This document shows positions 15,252-16,846 of a stretch of 16,846 bases of DNA, in pieces (position 1 is the first letter of the stretch; each line of letters starts with the position of its first letter). The stretch is from Treponema sp. (GTDB taxonomy: Bacteria > Spirochaetota > Spirochaetia > Treponematales > Treponemataceae): assembly GCA_017613485.1 (NCBI GenBank), contig JAGADS010000283.1:1-16846 (forward strand), given 5' to 3'. The notes beneath the pieces were generated by a model that had not been told where the DNA came from, ran no database searches, and saw only the letters and a program-made list of their open reading frames with translations. The position numbers were made by a program, and so were the translations under genes.

Positions 15252-15289
15252 CAGCGTATTCAAATCTTGGACAATCAAATCAACACTGT
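15226..15289 (+). repeat. Direct repeat, copy 1 (PIN 3' end plus methylase tail)
   Basis: 64 bases matching 15950-16013 with four mismatches; the first 41 bases are identical. It starts in the last codons of the PIN toxin and runs into the methylase tail remnant. Together with copy 2 it brackets the DUF4258/YgiT pair. Confidence 0.95.
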
Positions 15290-15347
15290 GGTGTACAAGC
15301 TCTATGGCCTTACAGAAGATGAGATAAAAGTTGTCGAGGGAAGGTGA
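15252..15347 (+). pseudogene. C-terminal remnant of an adenine-specific DNA methyltransferase
   Basis: Directly after the PIN stop, in the same frame, 31 codons read QRIQILDNQINTVV then YKLYGLTEDEIKVVEGR and a TGA at 15345-15347. The block 'I..LD.QI..VVY.LYGLTEDEI..VEG' is the familiar end of large type IIG/Eco57I-like and related methylases, where it closes the protein. There is no start codon with a ribosome binding site and no catalytic part. It is therefore the scar of a deleted restriction-modification gene, joined by deletion to the PIN toxin. Confidence 0.7.
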
Positions 15348-15372
15348 AATTTTCTGTAAAATATGATATTAT
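15344..15372 (+). promoter_or_regulatory. Candidate promoter of the DUF4258-YgiT pair
   Basis: GTGAAA (15344-15349), 17 bases, TATTAT (15367-15372). The -35 matches at four of six positions. The predicted start is near 15379, just before the AGGAG site at 15381-15385. The AT-rich stretch offers other possible -10 boxes. Confidence 0.4.
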
Positions 15373-15392
15373 ATAAATTAAGGAGATTTTTT

Positions 15393-15713
15393 TTGTACAA
15401 TATTGAGGATTTTAGAAAAATCAACAAAAGCGAGAACATAGTTATTACCCTGCATGGACAACTGCGGCTGAATGAGCGGAAAATCTCCGTAGATGATGTA
15501 ATGAATGCTATAAACAATGGTGAAATCATCGAACAATATCCAAAAGATTTTCCTTTTCCAAGCTGCCTTATACTTGGAATTACTGTCGCCAATAACTATA
15601 TTCATGTTGTTGTCAGCATGGTGGAAAACAAAATCTATCTTATCACGGCTTATATTCCAAGTCTTGATAAGTGGGAACCAGATTTGAAAACAAGAAAGGA
15701 GACATCAAAATGA
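15393..15713 (+). CDS. DUF4258 domain protein, probable toxin
   Basis: 106 residues from a TTG at 15393, chosen because AGGAG lies 7 bases before it; an ATG at 15363 precedes the Shine-Dalgarno and would be within the promoter. The DUF4258 pattern is clear: the conserved His-Arg pair in LHGQLRLNERKIS, DVMNAINNGEIIEQYPKDFPFPSCLILG, NYIHVVVSM, and ITAYIPSLDKWEPD. DUF4258 proteins resemble RelE/HigB-fold toxins and are typically paired with a YgiT-type zinc-finger partner, as here. Its stop overlaps the partner's start in an ATGA arrangement, indicating a coupled two-gene module. Confidence 0.88.
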   Translation: MYNIEDFRKINKSENIVITLHGQLRLNERKISVDDVMNAINNGEIIEQYPKDFPFPSCLILGITVANNYIHVVVSMVENKIYLITAYIPSLDKWEPDLKTRKETSK

Positions 15714-15937
15714 AGTGTATCAGATGTGGAAACGAAACTTACAAAAGCACGACAACCGAAGCTGTGGAACTTGACGGTGGAGTTTTAGTTATTCGAAATA
15801 TTCCATGCTATAAATGCGAAATTTGCGATGAGATTCATTTTACAGGCGATGTCGTAAAACAACTAGAAAAAATCATAAACTTTGCAAAACAACATATTCA
15901 GGAAGTTTCTGTCGTAAACTACATGACGGCAGCGTGA
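15710..15937 (+). CDS. YgiT-type zinc-finger protein, probable antitoxin
   Basis: 75 residues from the ATG at 15710, which follows AAGGAG by 7 bases and overlaps the DUF4258 stop. Two zinc-binding Cys pairs are present, C3-x2-C6 (KCIRCGNE) and C36-x2-C39 (KCEICDE), with an extra C33. This is the MqsA N-terminal zinc-ribbon type. The remaining 35 residues are a short helical tail, and the C-terminal HTH domain of full MqsA is absent. It probably neutralises the DUF4258 protein. The stop is followed immediately by the remnant of another PIN toxin. Confidence 0.88.
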   Translation: MKCIRCGNETYKSTTTEAVELDGGVLVIRNIPCYKCEICDEIHFTGDVVKQLEKIINFAKQHIQEVSVVNYMTAA

Positions 15938-16013
15938 AAATTATTCCAAAGTATAATGTAAATACAATTTGGTAGCAGCGTATTCAAATCCTGGACAGTC
16001 AAATCAATATTGT
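15938..16013 (+). pseudogene. Second remnant: PIN-toxin 3' end plus truncated methylase tail
   Basis: Right after the YgiT stop, another frame reads KIIPKYNVNTIW and a TAG at 15973-15975, a near copy of the end of the intact PIN toxin (TIPQYNVNTIW). After the stop, in the same frame, QRIQILDSQINIV repeats the start of the methylase tail and then loses similarity near 16013. The differences (K for Q, S for N, I for T) suggest an independent diverged homologue rather than a fresh duplication. No 5' part of either gene remains. Confidence 0.65.
15950..16013 (+). repeat. Direct repeat, copy 2
   Basis: 64 bases matching 15226-15289 at a distance of 724 bp, with four mismatches. It ends 13 bases before the stop of the GH18 gene on the opposite strand. 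Confidence 0.95.
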
Positions 16014-16026
16014 CAGATTTAGAATT

Positions 16027-16846
16027 TCAGTTCTTTATCTTGAGGTATTTCCAGATATCACTGTCTTCTTGCCCGATTCTCCAGAAACCGATTTTTTGAA
16101 TTCCGGCTTTTTTGTACATCAGGCTTCGTTCAATTAAAGAATATGCGTCATCGAAATATGCCTCAACATGGGTCTTTACGTCAAACGAAACATGGGCAAC
16201 ACCATTGTCGCGTTCGATTCTGTGCACATCATTTTCTTTCATGATGCGGTTCATGCTTGTGTAGATCCATGCATCGCTGTAGCAGTAATCTTCCCATGAA
16301 CGTCCGTAGAAGGGCAGACCCATTATCAGCTTTTTTTCCGGGATGACTGTTTTTGCATAGTCAGCAACTTTCTGGCACCAGTCCATGCTTGCAACAGGCC
16401 CCGGTTTGCTGCCAGACCAGTGCTCATCGTATGCCATTATAAGTATGCGGTCTACCAGAGGCTCAATTTTCTTGTAGTTGAATATGTCATCGCTTATTGC
16501 TCGTGTGCGGGCGGGCAGGGCAACAGAAAGAATTTTGTTCGGACCGATTCTTTTCCTTATGTCCTTGAGGTAAGTCAGGAAATTGCCTGCATCTCTTGCT
16601 CCGATGTTCTCATAGTCAATCTGAATGCCGTCATATTTTTTTGATGCGCTTTCGATTGCGTCAAGTATGCCGTTATATTCTTTTGTTCCCGGTGTCATTG
16701 AAAAATGTGTCAGGGCCCGGCCAGTGCATGTCACTACAAGATGAATTCGGCCTTTGAATCCTGCAAACTGCTTTGGGTTTGGAATTGAGCTGAGTTCACC
16801 GTAGCTGTTCACGTCTGCGCTAAAATAACAGAGGTCTGTGATAGGC
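16027..16846 (-). CDS. Glycoside hydrolase family 18 protein (5' end outside window)
   Basis: At least 272 residues. The frame is open to the window edge, beginning ITDLCYFSADVNSYGELSS, so a GTG at 16812 is not the real start. The GH18 catalytic signature D-x-x-x-D-x-E is in DGIQIDYEN. Other family landmarks are MAYDEHWSGSKPGPVASMDW, LIMGLPFYGRSW, and the final GFWRIGQED-x-DIW. This arrangement is closest to the YaaH/SleL-like branch, which acts on N-acetylglucosamine-containing polymers such as peptidoglycan or chitin. A signal peptide or sugar-binding repeats, if any, would be in the missing N-terminus. It converges on the TA patch. Confidence 0.9.
   Translation of the reverse strand, partial: PITDLCYFSADVNSYGELSSIPNPKQFAGFKGRIHLVVTCTGRALTHFSMTPGTKEYNGILDAIESASKKYDGIQIDYENIGARDAGNFLTYLKDIRKRIGPNKILSVALPARTRAISDDIFNYKKIEPLVDRILIMAYDEHWSGSKPGPVASMDWCQKVADYAKTVIPEKKLIMGLPFYGRSWEDYCYSDAWIYTSMNRIMKENDVHRIERDNGVAHVSFDVKTHVEAYFDDAYSLIERSLMYKKAGIQKIGFWRIGQEDSDIWKYLKIKN

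Noticed and set aside
15302..15605. Minus-strand frames opposite the DUF4258 gene
   Set aside because: DUF4258 on the plus strand has clear family motifs and a ribosome binding site; the antisense frames have neither.
15226..16013. The direct repeats as insertion-sequence ends, att sites or a CRISPR unit
   Set aside because: There are only two copies 724 bp apart, with no transposase, integrase or inverted termini, and the repeat content is explained by gene ends.

Overview
The window looks like part of a Treponema-like spirochaete chromosome. This is an inference from gene content and style: moderate-to-low GC, an lspA with a long periplasmic insertion followed by lineage-style hypothetical genes, tandem PotD-type lipoproteins with lipoboxes ending S-C, a UPF0210 protein, and several genes whose -10 box lies only a few bases before the start codon. 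No ribosomal RNA is present to settle the taxonomy.

Layout. Positions 1-174 (minus) hold a complete tRNA-Ser(UGA) behind a consensus promoter, and probably the first bases of another tRNA at the window edge. Positions 193-3640 (plus) are housekeeping and lineage genes: a membrane protein with a degenerate alpha/beta-hydrolase-like domain, a Nif3-family protein, signal peptidase II (lspA) and two uncharacterised proteins. Positions 3686-6644 (plus) are a complete proline biosynthesis operon in the order proA-proB-proC, with a short ProB lacking the C-terminal PUA domain. Positions 6665-8901 (minus) are two paralogous PotD-type polyamine-binding lipoproteins with no transporter ATPase or permease in view. 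The spacer between them contains an open, protein-like frame of 36 codons.

Positions 9018-12215 (minus) are a restriction-modification island of the DpnII/MboI type. In transcription order it holds a Dam-like adenine methylase (DpnM type), a DpnII-type GATC endonuclease, an additional small PD-(D/E)XK nuclease, and a DpnA-like beta-class methylase. The last gene has no ordinary start codon for its full conserved frame and overlaps the stop of the extra nuclease gene. The dpnM start has a -10 box six bases upstream, which predicts a leaderless mRNA. The rest of the minus-strand block is a GNAT acetyltransferase and a UPF0210 (DUF711) protein, probably co-transcribed.

Positions 14631-16013 (plus) are a mosaic toxin-antitoxin patch: a DUF2281-type antitoxin with a PIN-domain toxin, then a DUF4258 protein with a YgiT-type zinc finger protein. 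A 64-bp imperfect direct repeat, 724 bp apart, brackets the second pair. Each repeat carries the last codons of a PIN toxin followed in frame by the C-terminal tail of an adenine-specific methylase. The patch therefore appears to be built on the remains of older toxin and restriction genes. The window ends inside a glycoside hydrolase family 18 gene (minus, 5' end cut off).

The most unusual points are the four-gene DpnII-type operon with a second nuclease and a start-less methylase, the scarred TA patch, the hidden small frame between the potD copies, and the recurring leaderless promoter geometry.
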